NCBI GenBank assembly: GCA_022577435.1
Contig: JAKOON010000011.1
Location: 10,470,992-10,534,991 of the forward strand
Direction: 5' to 3'
DNA from: Embiotoca jacksoni
Taxonomy: Eukaryota; Chordata; Actinopteri; Embiotocidae
DNA: 64,000 nt
Positions 23,218 through 33,462 of the stretch are shown piece by piece; the first letter of the stretch is position 1; each line of letters opens with the position of its first letter. The notes beneath the pieces were generated by a model. The model made no database searches, had not been told where the DNA came from, and was given only the letters and a program-made list of their open reading frames with translations. Position numbers and translations under genes: made by a program.

Positions 23218-24623
23218 GTGAGATGTCGTTGCACTGAATCACAGCTGCTCTCTGAGTTCAATGATTTTTTTTCGGTGTGAAACCTGGGATGACCTTTGAT
23301 TTGCACGTGCTTCAGGCGTCTCTCCAGCCGCCTGGACGACATCAAGAGGACAGCGTGCGGGGACGGACAGTCGCGCTGTCTGCTGTGTGGGGCGTCCTTT
23401 GGACTTCAGGGGGTCACAGCTGTCCTCTGCGTGCAGTGCAAAAAAGTAGGTGGATGTTTTTCCGTATTTCTGCCCAAACAAGGCAAACAAAAAAAGTTCT
23501 GTACTTAAGTTCCATTTTTAGGTACTTTATTTCAGGATTTAAACTACTTCATACTTCAACTAATTCTTGTTTAACATCAGCACCTGAGCTCCACACGTTA
23601 ACGTGACTGCTGGTACGTGAACATTTGTGATTTCACCGTGGACCTGAAACTGGAGCAAAGAAACATCAGATTTAGGGTCAAATATTTGGGCAACAGAAAA
23701 TGTTCAACATGCACGCTTACAGCCGAGCTGAAACTGGAGCAGAGAAACATCAGATTTAGGGTCAAATATTTGGGCAACAGAAAATGTTCAACACGCACGC
23801 TTACAGCCGAGTATTCCTGTCAGCGTGCGTGTTGTCATGTCGGAGAACCACTGTTGCCATGGCGCCACAGTTCAGGTGGTTTTGTGTTCTCTGGGTTTCA
23901 AAAGACGCAGTAACGGACAGGTAACTGAAACAAACTGACAAAGAAGGAAGAAGAAGAGCACACAGACTAAATACAGCACGGAGGGAAGGACAAAGAGGGA
24001 CAGGTGAAATTAACCAGGGGGTGGGGCCAATAATCATACAAAGGACAGGAAGTGAAACAAGACAAGACACAAGAGGTGAGTCATTTCAAATTCAAACAGG
24101 AAGCACAAAACCCAGACTGACCTGAAGACTACAAAGCAGATAAAGAAGTCCAAACCAGAACAGAACCTCAGAAGGTCCCAATGGAACTCAGTGTTGACAG
24201 TCTGACCCTGGGGGGACAAATTCACAGTGACACAACCACCACCAATGTCAAAGAAAACTCACTTGGTGTCTCCCGACCTGACGTCGGTCTTGGACAGTGA
24301 AGCTCCGCCTCCTCTTGAAACGTGAATGTCTCTAAGAACACCTCGCCCGGCTCGTCGCTTCATCGCCGTAGACTTTCTGAAGCATTTCAAGGGTCTCTGC
24401 TGAGTCTTTTCCCGCCGCTGCTTTTCACGTTTTTCTATAGAGCTGTTTATACCGCGAGACACAGCCAGCGAGCCGTGTGCTAACTCTGTACATTTCCTGG
24501 TCATGTGCATCGCAGTCTGTTCCTTGTTGCTTTCCATAACTGCATTCGGGGTTAATGTTTTCTGAACTGTAAAATTTGATGTGCACCTGCCATCAAGGAC
24601 TAAATCTGAGTGGGATTATGGCT

Positions 24624-24702
<79 letters not shown>

Positions 24703-27700
24703 TCTCATGTATGTATTTGCGTCTCTGCAGCACATGTGCAGCAAATGTGGGATTGGGAGCAACAGCAGGACGAGTCCCACGTGGCTCTGCAGGATCTGCA
24801 ACGAACAGCAAGAGGTGAGGAAGAGGAGAGATGAAGAGCGGCCCCACATTAAACCGTTATCAGCCTTTTTCTCGGGATATGATCCATTTTAGAGGTTTTA
24901 GAGTCGCCTTATAGCGCAGATTGCATTTCACTGTCCAGCGGCCCGGAAAATTGGCTTCTATTGATACTCCTTCAATATCCCAAATTATGATGATTTATTA
25001 CAGAGTTTATTTAATTCTGAAAAGTACCAATAGTGTTTGGAGGAGTTTAAAATGTGAATAATAAGGTCTGCTTTCTTTTTCGTAACACAATGCTGCTGTG
25101 TTGGCCTCGGGGAAATAAATGCCCCCTCCCGTCAGTCGCACAGAATAACGACTCTGTAGTGCTGCACACACGCAGCTGATCCATAAAATGAAGGAATGAA
25201 GAGATAAAGTGTTTATTTTACTGAGAAATGATCTAACAATCAGTTTAACTCCATAATTTGATACAAACTGCAGTTCCATGATTGGCCACTAGAAGCAGGC
25301 TTCAGCTCATAGACTGTATGTAAAGTGGACGTAGCTTCAGGGTCTAAAAAATGAGGCCAGGGCAGAAAATCCCAAATTTTAAAATGTCCTCTGTGGATAA
25401 AGGTTCAGTGACTGTAGTGGCCGTGAAAGTCTGCCGCTGTGTTTTTAGAACTGGGATTACAATAAATAACCTAAAGTGAGCCCTTTTCATTCTTCTTGCT
25501 GACACATATGAACTGGTTGTGTGTTCCTGCAGGTACAGAAGCGTTCGGGAGCTTGGTTCTTTAAGGGAAGAGACCAGCGGGGTCTGCCTGCCCCCCTTCT
25601 TCTGTCCAGATCTCGACAGTCCAGCACTGAGAACGACTCAGGTCCAGGGGGCCACAGCGGATCCCAGGAGCCTCCAACACATCATCAGGGATACGGTAAC
25701 TCACACAAAGAGTTTCAGATTAGTGCGTGGATTTATAAATATGTTTGATGTCTCTCTGAGGTCATTATGTGTCCTTTTGTGGTCATTTTGTGTCTTTTTG
25801 TGTTCATTTTGTGTCTTTGTGGTCATTTTGTTTCTCTTCGCGGTTCTTTTTTGTCTTTATGTGGTTGTTTTTATCTCTTTGTGGTTGCTTTTTGGTTGTT
25901 TTTAGTTTATTTTTTGTCTCTTTGTAGTCGTTTTTGGTCTATTTGTAGTCGTTTTTCGTCTCTTTGTGGTCTTTTTATTGACTTTTCATCAACAAATGGG
26001 ACAGAATGGGACCAGAGCCTCATCGCCCGTTCAGTTCCATCCATTGAAGACGGAGTTGTTGTGTGTCAGCGGTTGTACCAACAGTCGTGGCAGCAGTGAT
26101 AATCTTATTTTTGTCTCCTCAGAGCCGCAGCAGCCACAGCAGCAGTCCTGTGGATCAGATCAATGGGAGCAGACAGCAAGAACAGCAGCTGACAGCCGTA
26201 ATGAGACTCATTCCTGTCCAGCAGCTGTAACGAAGACGGAGGGACATGTGTTACCTTCCAAACCCCTGCGAGCAAACGCACAGCAGGCAGTCTGCACCTC
26301 AGGTAAGTGGCACAGCTCCTTCCAAGAATAAACTCAACACTACGGGGCTCCTTTCAAAACACAGACCGTCAGAGTGAAGATATAAAAAGACGCTTTGTGT
26401 TATGACGTCTGTACTTCCTGCTGCAGTCGTGGACAACAAGCACAAAGACAGGGAGGAGACGGCGTCCCCTCCAGCTGTGGAGGAAAAAAGAGAACCTGTT
26501 GTTTCCAGCTCTATTTCCACCCGTAATCCTGCAGCCAGATTTACTCCACCTGTTAAACCACCTGCCAACAGCCCTGCCCCTCCGAGACCCCCGCCAGACC
26601 GCACAGAGGACGAGGACAACGACTATGACTCTGATGACGCCAGTAAGACACATTATTCCTCGTGTGTCCACAGCTGAAAAGGAAATGACAGATCAATGCT
26701 TATCAGTTTTAAAAGGGAGTTTCTCCAACAGGATTCATATGAAATATAAAAACGTCCCTTGTCTGTCTCTTTGTGTCTTTATTCCTGCAGCCACGCTGGG
26801 ATCGCTGAACTTCAGTGTCCTCTATGAACAGGAGAGCCACGCCCTGCACTGCTGCATCATTAAGGCTAAGGTAAAGAGACACAATGAGACGAGACAAGAC
26901 GAGAAAAGACTATCCGGAACAAAAAAAACACAATACAATGTAGCACAAGACATGAAAAGACAAAAGAAGAGAGGACAACACATAGCAAGGCAGGATAAAC
27001 AAGATAAAAGAGTATAAAAAAAGACAGACGAATACGAGATGAGACAAGACAAAAAGAACTAGACCTTATAGGACAGAAAAAGATGGGACAAGGCAAATGA
27101 AGACCAGGAGAGACAAGATGGGACACCACATGTCAAACGGGACAAGACAAACCAAGGAAAGAAGAGACATATGGGACAAGACAAACAAAGACAAATTGAG
27201 ACAAGATGGGACAAGACAGGCCAATTTGGACTAGACAATATGGGACAATAGAGGTCAAATAGAACAAGACATATGAAGACAAGGTGGGACACAACAGGTC
27301 GAATGGGACAAAACAAACGAAGCAAAGAAGAGACAAGATTGGACAATACACGTAAATCGGGAAAAGACAAATGTGGACATGGAGAGACAAGATGGGACAG
27401 ACGGGTCAAATGGGACAAGACGAACCAAGACAAGAAGAAACAAGGTGGGACAATGCAGGTCAAATGGGACAAAACAAACTAAGACAAGATGATAAAAGAT
27501 GAGGCAAGACAGGTCAAATGGGACATGAGAGGAATGAACCCAGCAGCCTCGGTGTATCATTATCTTTTCTTTATTTGTCTCAGGGTTTGAAGCCGATGGA
27601 CTCGAATGGACTCGCAGACCCGTATGTGAAGCTGCATCTGTTACCTGGAGCCAGTAAGGTAAATTATTTATTCATTCAACAAGCTAAACGTCACACATAC

Positions 27701-30101
27701 GACCTTAAAGTAAATGTTGCTCAGTTTTTGTCCTCAGTAGCTCCTGAGAAAGCTGTTAAATGCAAACCAGCTACCTTCTAATGCTGTCTGCCATTTCTGA
27801 AGAAGGTGTTGAGGTGCATTTATTTGATTTGGGATGCACTCAAATAATATAATATAGCAATAACCCATTAACTAATGCTCAGGGCTTTGAATATATGAGA
27901 AGAAGAATTGCCATTATCGTGTCATTGTCTTGAGTTTGAAATGGAGTGATTAGCTTGTTTGCAGCCGAGCAGTTTGATGTTTTAATGAGCGCCGGGTCCT
28001 CAGTTATTCCCTGAACATCTCATCTTCAGTCCAACAAGCTTCGTACCAAGACCCTTAAAAACACGCTGAACCCCGTGTGGAATGAGACGCTGATCTACCA
28101 CGGCATCACCGATGACGAGATGTCACGCAAAACTCTGCGGTAAGAACCACCTCCACCTGCTTTCACCGCCTCAAAGTAAAACGTGTTTGTGAGAGCGTCT
28201 CATGTCTCCAGGCTCTCCGTGAGTGACGAGGACAAGTTCGGACACAACGAATTCATCGGAGAGACGCGAGTCGCCCTGAAGAAACTGAAGTTTGACCAGA
28301 AGAAGAACTTCAGTGTCTGTTTGGAGAGAGCAGTCCCGGTAAGCCGGAGGACAACACGGACACCTGGGGTACTAAACAACGTAGGAAAGGATGTATACTG
28401 GATTTAAAGGGCCAGTTCACCCAAGATAAATGACGAATGAATAATAAAAGTTGGATTTTTGAGTTGATTATTGACTATGGAAAAAGTAAAGTGAGATTAA
28501 AGTTCAATTTAACTGCTCTGTTGAATGATGAGAATCATATAGTCTGATTAAAAGCTCCAGGAGAAGTATTCAATACACCTTGAGATGATGTTGTTTTGTC
28601 ACCTGCTGTTTTCAAGTACAAGAAGTTACTGTGAACCAAATACAGATAAGAATTCCTTGAAGCGCCTGTAAAAAATAATTTTGATGCCTCTGCTGGCGAA
28701 TATCATGCGATATGACTGAAAGCTCCACAGGAGCTACTAAATGGACCTTGAGGTTGAATTCTTTTGTCAAAAAAGAGGTAGAATGTTTTATTTTGTAATT
28801 TGGGTGAACAAAGTTTTAATACTACAACCTTTAAAGGAATAGTTCGTAATTCTGGGAATCACAATTATAAATTTCCTTTCTGAGAACTAGCAGACGTTTA
28901 GCTTAGTTCAGCTTAGTTTAGCCTAAAGACCAAAAACAGGGGGAGTCATGTTGAGGATTATTTAATGGCTTGGTGCAGTGACTTCCTGGAGTCTTGACAT
29001 TTCGGTTTTTGTACAAACTATGGAAACAAAACAACATATAACATGTTAACTATTCAACTTTAGAGGTTTTGTTTTTCTATCACAGACCCTGGCGCGCTAA
29101 CTGGCTGTAGCTGCAGGTTTATTGTACAAATAGGAGGCAACAGACAAAATGAGAAACACATTTCCTGAAATATTTATTAATTTCTTTAATTTATACAGTT
29201 TCCTGTTTGTTTCTTGTGTAGGTAAAGAAGCCTGTGGGAGGACCCGCCCGTGGCATGGCACTCTACGAAGATGATGTAAGACCCTCACTTACAGTAAATC
29301 TAAAACAACAATAACAACATCACATAAATTCAAGAATAAATCAGATGACATTTTATGTTTTTCACCAAAGCCAACAATAAATTGCCTCTTAATGTCAGGG
29401 GTCAGACATTAGGGTCAACTTGGAACAGTTTTTTTTTTTTTAATTATTATTATTATTGTTCAGTATAGTTTGACAGGAATCTACTTTATTCTATGTTGTT
29501 TTATTAGTTTATGTATCATTTATTTATTTGTTATAGGGTTTTATTTAAATGCAGATTATAAAATGAGTCTATTTGATAAGCTACGATTATAATATTCCTG
29601 TTCCCTACCACTTCATTATGTTTGAAATGCAAATTATTGACTGTTATTAGATGTTACAGGGTCATATATGTTGAGATTTACGCAGATTTTATATCTATAT
29701 ATTGTTACCTTAGAGAAGTCTTTAGTTTCCTAGATTTTAATTTTAATGTTGGGGCCGAATATTCTTATTGGAGGGCCAGATTTGGCCCATGGACCACTAT
29801 TTACACAACACTGCTGTACTGTATACACTGTGTACTGTATATCTTATTATTATGTGTAGACACATGGACACACTGATCGGATACTGACACTGTAAAGCAG
29901 ATCGGCCGGATGTTATTGATCCCCCTCAATCGATATTACTGTTACTGTTACTGCTATCAGTAACATCAGACGTGGTGGGAAGTCATTTAGTTGTGCTGCA
30001 GCGATCCAAGCTCTCATGTTACTTTACATAAAAATTATCCAGTGTGGGTGACACAGATTGTTCATTTGGGAAAAAGGTAGTCGGCATCAGTAGCTATTAT
30101 G

Positions 30102-30176
<75 letters not shown>

Positions 30177-31129
30177 ATTTATTTATTTTTTTTTAAAGAA
30201 TAAATCAAGAGTCATTAATAGGATTGGTGCATCCCTACCACAGACTATATTTAAAAGGAGATGTAACTTCTGGGTCTGAAAAATGAGGCAAAGTGCCATA
30301 AACTGCAATACCACCGAGTGCCACTAGAGGTCGGCTCTAAAAAGCCACCAGCTCCATAGACTCCCATTCAACTTCTCTCATCAAATACAAACTCAATAAA
30401 TGTTTTCCACCAGTTATCTCGGTGTTGTTAGCTGAAGTCACTCCTTCTTCTGGCGGTTCATCTGAAAATAATCTCGTCATTAATTCGAAAATAATCTTCA
30501 AAAAGACGTGTTTTTGGGGGCTCCTCCCCAGCTCGTCCAAATATGGTCAGTTCCTGCTCCAAACTGCTCCGAACTAGCAAGATGGTGACGGACAAAATCG
30601 GAACTGGAGGCTTCATAACATTCACAAACCAACAGGTTACATCACTGCCGATCTCTACACAGAAATGTATTTTTACCCAGTCACTGTTTTGCCTAACATC
30701 CTCGTACGTTGTCCGACTGCTGGAAAGTACAGCTTCTAACCGTTTTAAGAAATCCCATAGCCTTTTAAAAAATTAAATCATATGTTTAATATTTAAAGAT
30801 TTACATCTTCAGAAGGAAACAGTGGGCTCGTTGCTGAGAGACAGATGAGGACAGTCAGAGAGAATAAAGAGAGACACTTTGCTGGCTTTGTTAGTAATAA
30901 GAAAAATAAAGTACTACATAAAAAGTATCCACAGATTACAACATCTTCATGTAAATGGTGTTAAATCTGATACACATGTAGATAATTCAGCGTGTACGTT
31001 AATGCTCCATTAACAGATATTATGATAATCCCTGCAGATATGTGCTCAGGTCAGAGCACCATTAGGATCATCGAAACACTGTTATCACACACGTGTGTGT
31101 CGTTTCATTCATGTGTTGTGTTTGTAATG

Positions 31130-31191
<62 letters not shown>

Positions 31192-33462
31192 GGTGAACGA
31201 AGGCGAGGATTCGGAGGAGAGGGGGCGCATCCTGGTGTCGCTGACCTACAACAGTCAGCTGGGCCGTCTGATGGTGGGCGTGGTCCGCTGCGCTCACCTG
31301 GCCGCCATGGACTCCAACGGATACTCCGACCCGTTCGTCAAAGTGTACGTGAAGACGTAGAAAACCTTGTTTCACACGTTGGGAGAGAATTTTTACTCAA
31401 TTTCTTTCAAAAACATCCGTACAGTAATTCTGAAGGTGGAGGAACAATCTGTTAGCTTAGCACAGCATAGCATAAAAACTAGAAACAGCTGGCATTGGTC
31501 TGTCCAAGGGTGATGTTAAGACAGAACCAGGCTAGCGTTTCCCACTGTTTCTAGCTTCTATGCTAAGCTAACTGGTGCATATTTTGGCAGAAACATGCTG
31601 AGTAATGTCGTTAAGATATATTTGAAGATCACCGGAGTAAAACAAAGAGATTTAATTTTTTTTCCCGAAATCTTTGATCTCAGCTTTGTCATCGTTGGGG
31701 TAAATTTTATTCAATCTTTTCAAGCTTATTCATAGACTGTTTTTCACCCTCTACATCTTCCTGGTGTTGTCAAATGTACATGTACGACAAGCTGCTCCAT
31801 ACAAATCACCTCTTGTTGGATTAACGTTGTTTTTTTGTGTATCGCATGGACGTGACTTCGAACTTCCAGCAACCAAAGCAAATGAGAATATTTCCAGAAA
31901 TGTTGAGTTACAGTGATTTTCCTTTTCTCTGCTCTCTCGCGTTCTGCAGATGTCTGAAGCCCGATATGGGAAAGAAAGCTAAAAACAAGACTCAGATCAA
32001 AAAGAAGACCCTCAACCCCGAGTTTAACGAGGTCAGCTGCTTCTCCCAGATTTCATTCATAGATCCTCAAAGAAACGCTCTTATGTCGTGTTTCGTCGTC
32101 TCTTCCAGGAGTTCAGTTATGAAATAAAACACGGTGAGCTTGCCAAGAAAACCCTGGACATCTCGGTGTGGGACTACGACATGGGAAAATCCAATGATTT
32201 CATTGGTAAGTCTGACTATAACTTTGGTTCCAAACTGAAATATCTCAGCAACTATTGAACGCATTGCCTTGAAATTTGGTTCAGATATCCATAGTGCTTC
32301 CATGATCAGTCCTAATGACTTAATTTCAATGTCTACCAAATGAATTTTTAAACAAAATTTGGCACATTCGAGGTCCCCAGATGATGTATCCTACTGTGAT
32401 CCTCTGACTTTTTTGCATAGCGCCTCCATGACGTTGATATTTGAGTGAAATATTTTATGAACCATTTAATTGGATTTCTTTGAAATTTGGTGCAGACATT
32501 AATGTTCCTCTAAGGATTAGCCGTATTCATTTTGGAAACCCAGAACTTCAATTTGTCCAACACTTTGGTTTATGACCCAATACTTGCAGAACTCGTACTC
32601 AACGTAGCATCAAACTGCTGGAATGGCTGTAGAGTTTTAGTCTTGTACATTATTTGTAACGCTTGCTGCTCAACTCTTGGTGTGCTTTATTGTTATGTCA
32701 GTTATTTTTTGTCAGGGACAAAATTATCTGAACTTTCAATGGATGCAGTACTGTAAAGTTTGGTAAACACAGTTTTAGTAAACACATGTTCCTCTCAAGA
32801 GAGATTCAAGTACGAAGGTGAATAAATAAGTTCAGAGTCTGTTCCTGTTGAACGAAGCACAGTGATGCACACGGTGCAGCAGGAAGCAGCGACCTTCATG
32901 AGGAAGTATTCCGAGTGTCGTCTCTTGATCAACATCAGCACCTGAGTTCCGCATGTTAACGTGACCGCTGGTACGTGAACATTTGTGATTTCACCGTGGA
33001 CCTGAAAACTGGAGCAGAGAAACATCCGATTGAATGAAAATATAAAAAGACACTTTGTGTTGTGACCCAAAATCGGATGTTCCTCTGCTCCAGTTTCAGG
33101 TCCCCGGTGAAATCATAAATGTTCACGTACCGGCGGTCACGTTAACGTGTGGAACGTACGGTTTGGCCTCTAAATCACACCGCAGCACCGTTTCTGAGTT
33201 CTCGGTCCACAGGCATAATATCAAAGAAAGTATACCTTGACCACGAAAACATTTGCTTCAGGTTGTATTTACAAGGTAATAAAACCATTACAGTGATAAG
33301 ACTGACTCCATGTCCTCTCCGCCTGCAGGTGGATGTCAGTTGGGCATCCAGGCTAAAGGAGAGTGTTTGAAGCACTGGTACGAATGCCTCAAGAACAAAG
33401 ACAAGAAGATCGAGCGCTGGCATGTTCTGCTAAACGACAACTCCGTCCAGTTCGAGGATTAA
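23089..33462 (+). CDS. rph3a: rabphilin-3A (15 exons, 5' coding end not found)
   Basis: Effector of Rab3/Rab27 on synaptic and secretory vesicles; it binds phospholipid through two C2 domains, at least one of them calcium-dependently. Exons (all GT-AG): 23089-23217, 23316-23445, 24731-24814, 25533-25695, 26123-26302, 26427-26642, 26791-26870, 27584-27658, 28030-28139, 28212-28338, 29222-29275, 31193-31344, 31950-32031, 32109-32205, 33329-33462. Their phases close to 603 codons plus stop. Domains (counting from the first visible codon): Rab-binding helix ELTDEEKEI; zinc finger C64, C67, C81, C84, C89, C92, C106, C109; SGAWFF 119-124; proline-rich acidic linker 125-301; C2A 302-430 (D333, D339, D394, D396); C2B 455-603 (D489, D495, D549, D551, D557). 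The zinc finger excludes Doc2 and the C2 pair excludes Noc2. The first codon is split, so an upstream exon exists. It may be only 5'UTR, because M at 23102 could start the protein. Confidence 0.95.
23316..23445 (+). CDS. rph3a: rph3a exon b: helix end and first half of zinc finger
   Basis: Encodes RLSSRLDDIKRTACGDGQSR, then the first two CxxC knuckles (CLLC and CVQC). Exits in phase 0 at gtaggt. Confidence 0.95.
23650..23815. repeat. 86-bp direct tandem duplication
   Basis: Two near-identical adjacent units, each running from CTGAAACTGGAGCA through CAGATTTAGGGTCAAATATT to CACGCTTACAGCCGAG, with only a few differences. The sequence just upstream (GGTACGTGAACATTTGTG) is shared with the foldback element at 32935-33157 in another intron of the same gene. 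Confidence 0.85.
24627..24701. repeat. (TG)n microsatellite next to an rph3a 3' splice site
   Basis: About 37 pure TG units, ending 29 bases before the acceptor of rph3a exon c. Confidence 0.95.
24731..24814 (+). CDS. rph3a: rph3a exon c: second half of zinc finger
   Basis: 28 codons, phase 0 in and out. Encodes HMCSKCG...WLCRICNEQQE, the third and fourth CxxC knuckles of the FYVE-like finger. Confidence 0.95.
24815..25532 (+). other. rph3a: rph3a intron c-d
   Basis: 718-base intron with no coding signal. It contains a fragment of the R1 repeat at about 25311-25365. Confidence 0.8.
25311..25365 (+). repeat. dispersed repeat family R1, copy 3 (5' fragment)
   Basis: Only the extreme 5' end is present: GACTGTATGTAAAGTGGA, GTAGCTTCAGGGTCT and AAAATGAGGCCAG. 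The rest is missing. Confidence 0.65.
25533..25695 (+). CDS. rph3a: rph3a exon d: SGAWFF motif and linker
   Basis: Encodes VQKRSGAWFFKGRDQRGLP, which contains the SGAWFF element known to contact Rab3A, then a Ser/Gly-rich linker. Leaves in phase 1. Confidence 0.95.
25740..25985. repeat. degenerate minisatellite in rph3a intron d-e
   Basis: Repeated phrases of the TTTGTGGTCATTTTGTGTCT type, about 22-25 bases per unit, fill most of the intron between exons d and e. A related array in the opposite orientation lies at 35740-36135. Confidence 0.8.
26123..26302 (+). CDS. rph3a: rph3a exon e: Gln-rich linker
   Basis: 59 full codons with split codons on both sides (phase 1 out, gtaagt donor). Starts EPQQPQQQSCGSD. 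Low-complexity, poorly conserved linker. Called because phase and both splice sites are consistent with exons d and f. Confidence 0.85.
26427..26642 (+). CDS. rph3a: rph3a exon f: proline-rich acidic linker
   Basis: 71 full codons. Proline-rich (VKPPANSPAPPRPPPDRTED), then a DEDNDYDSDDA acidic tail that leads directly into C2A. Phase 1 at both ends. Confidence 0.92.
26791..26870 (+). CDS. rph3a: rph3a exon g: start of C2A
   Basis: Encodes TTLGSLNFSVLYEQESHALH then IIKAK, the first two beta strands of C2A. Exits in phase 0. Confidence 0.95.
26871..27583 (+). repeat. intron g-h filled by a GACAAGA minisatellite
   Basis: Nearly the whole 713-base intron (about 26871-27530) is a purine-rich array built from GGGACAAGACA, AGGTCAAATGGGACAAGAC and similar phrases. 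One strand is very poor in pyrimidines, so the transcript is GA-rich throughout. Only the last 50 bases before the acceptor look like ordinary intron. Confidence 0.85.
27584..27658 (+). CDS. rph3a: rph3a exon h: C2A calcium loop 1
   Basis: 25 codons, phase 0. Encodes GLKPMDSNGLADPYVKLHLL, with the two loop-1 aspartates (D333 and D339). Confidence 0.97.
27659..28029 (+). other. rph3a: rph3a intron h-i
   Basis: 371-base intron. No repeat or coding signal seen. Confidence 0.85.
28030..28139 (+). CDS. rph3a: rph3a exon i: middle of C2A
   Basis: Encodes SNKLRTKTLKNTLNPVWNET then YHGITDDEM. This is the polybasic strand and NPVWNE turn of C2A. Exits in phase 2. Confidence 0.97.
28212..28338 (+). 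CDS. rph3a: rph3a exon j: C2A calcium loop 3
   Basis: Encodes LSVSDEDKFGHNEFIGETRV and the last strand FSVCLERAVP. Loop-3 residues D394 and D396 are present; position 401 is Asn, as in other rabphilins. Confidence 0.97.
28339..29221 (+). other. rph3a: rph3a intron j-k
   Basis: 883-base intron. Around 28860-29000 it contains a degenerate repeat with GTTTAGCTTAGTTCAGCTTA and CAGTGACTTCCTGGAGTCTT. The second phrase recurs near 44800-44825. Confidence 0.7.
29222..29275 (+). CDS. rph3a: rph3a exon k: C2A-C2B linker
   Basis: 18 codons, phase 0 at both ends: VKKPVGGPARGMALYEDD. The ARGMALYE phrase is typical of rabphilin. Confidence 0.95.
30105..30162. repeat. (AT)n microsatellite with poly-T tail
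   Basis: About 29 AT units, then a T run broken by a few A residues up to about 30194. Confidence 0.95.
30238..30651 (+). repeat. dispersed repeat family R1, copy 4
   Basis: Runs from ACAGACTATATTTAAAAGG through GCAATACCACCGAGTG to TTCACAAACCAACAGGT. The central TTGATTGACAG...TCAGTCAGATC segment is deleted. Confidence 0.85.
31134..31186. repeat. (TG)n microsatellite abutting an rph3a 3' splice site
   Basis: About 26 TG units that run to within 6 bases of the acceptor AG (31191-31192). Confidence 0.95.
31193..31344 (+). CDS. rph3a: rph3a exon l: start of C2B and calcium loop 1
   Basis: 50 codons plus two bases. Encodes the acidic EGEDSEERG then RILVSLTYNSQ, RLMVGVVRCAHLAAMD and SNGYSDPFVK. 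Loop-1 aspartates are D489 and D495. The true donor is gtacgt at 31345; reading through gives a TAG 16 bases later. Confidence 0.95.
31345..31949 (+). other. rph3a: rph3a intron l-m, with an inverted repeat
   Basis: 605-base intron. Its middle (about 31451-31590) holds a hairpin-forming repeat listed separately. Confidence 0.8.
31451..31590. repeat. imperfect palindrome (GTTAGCTTAGCA ... TGCTAAGCTAAC)
   Basis: Left arm GTTAGCTTAGCA...ACTAGAAACAG and right arm CTGTTTCTAGCTT...ATGCTAAGCTAAC are inverted copies around a roughly 57-base loop with a GTCCAAGG...AGACAGAACCAGGCTAGC core. The wording matches a class of fish repeat whose name I cannot fix. Confidence 0.7.
31950..32031 (+). CDS. rph3a: rph3a exon m: C2B polybasic strand
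   Basis: 27 codons after a split Val codon: CLKPDMGKKAKNKTQIKKK and TLNPEFNE. The lysine-rich strand is the membrane and SNARE-binding face of C2B in this family. Confidence 0.97.
32109..32205 (+). CDS. rph3a: rph3a exon n: C2B calcium loop 3
   Basis: Encodes EFSYEIKHGELAKKTLDISV then WDYDMGKSNDFIG. Loop-3 aspartates D549, D551 and D557 are all present. Confidence 0.97.
32215..32560 (-). repeat. single reverse copy of the 13.4-kb repeat family
   Basis: Reads in reverse complement as the same family as 13440-14400. On the + strand the phrases are TGAAATATCTCAGCAACTAT, CCTTGAAATTTGGTTCAGA and TTTGAAATTTGGTGCAGACA. Two diverged units lie in a row in the last intron of rph3a. Confidence 0.65.
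32935..33157. repeat. foldback element in the last rph3a intron
   Basis: Left arm (about 32939-33030) and right arm (about 33069-33157) are inverted copies of each other. They share CACGTTAACGTG, GGTACGTGAACATTTGTG and CTGAAACTGGAGCAGAG wording around a short AT-rich loop. The left-arm sequence also occurs once in intron b-c (around 23600-23665). This looks like a MITE-type foldback. Confidence 0.75.
33329..33462 (+). CDS. rph3a: rph3a terminal coding exon
   Basis: Completes the split Gly codon, then encodes GCQLGIQAKGECLKHWYECL, NKDKKIERWHVL and LNDNSVQFED followed by TAA (33460-33462). The KHWYECLKNKDKKIERWH helix is the C2B C-terminal helix of rabphilin. Confidence 0.97.

Larger units (their letters stand above)
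23446..24730 (+). other. rph3a: rph3a intron b-c
   Basis: 1285-base intron. It holds an 86-bp direct duplication (about 23650-23815), unique sequence, and a (TG)n at 24627-24701 that ends 29 bases before the acceptor. Confidence 0.85.
29276..31192 (+). other. rph3a: rph3a intron k-l, longest in the gene
   Basis: 1917-base intron that holds an (AT)n at 30105-30162, R1 copy 4 at 30238-30651, and a (TG)n at 31134-31186 that abuts the acceptor. A block around 29740-29800 has the GGCCAGATTTGGCCC wording of a degenerate dispersed repeat. Confidence 0.85.

Noticed and set aside
25519..26099. 128- and 110-codon frames rich in Phe, Leu, Cys and Val after rph3a exon d
   Set aside because: They run into the TTTGTGGTCATTTT minisatellite, so the membrane-protein look is a product of the repeat. 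27059-27560 (-) is rejected on the same grounds.
23089..33462. Assignment of the C2-domain gene to Doc2 or synaptotagmin
   Set aside because: The upstream exons encode the eight-cysteine Rab-effector zinc finger and SGAWFF motif, in phase with the C2 exons. Doc2 and synaptotagmins lack these.
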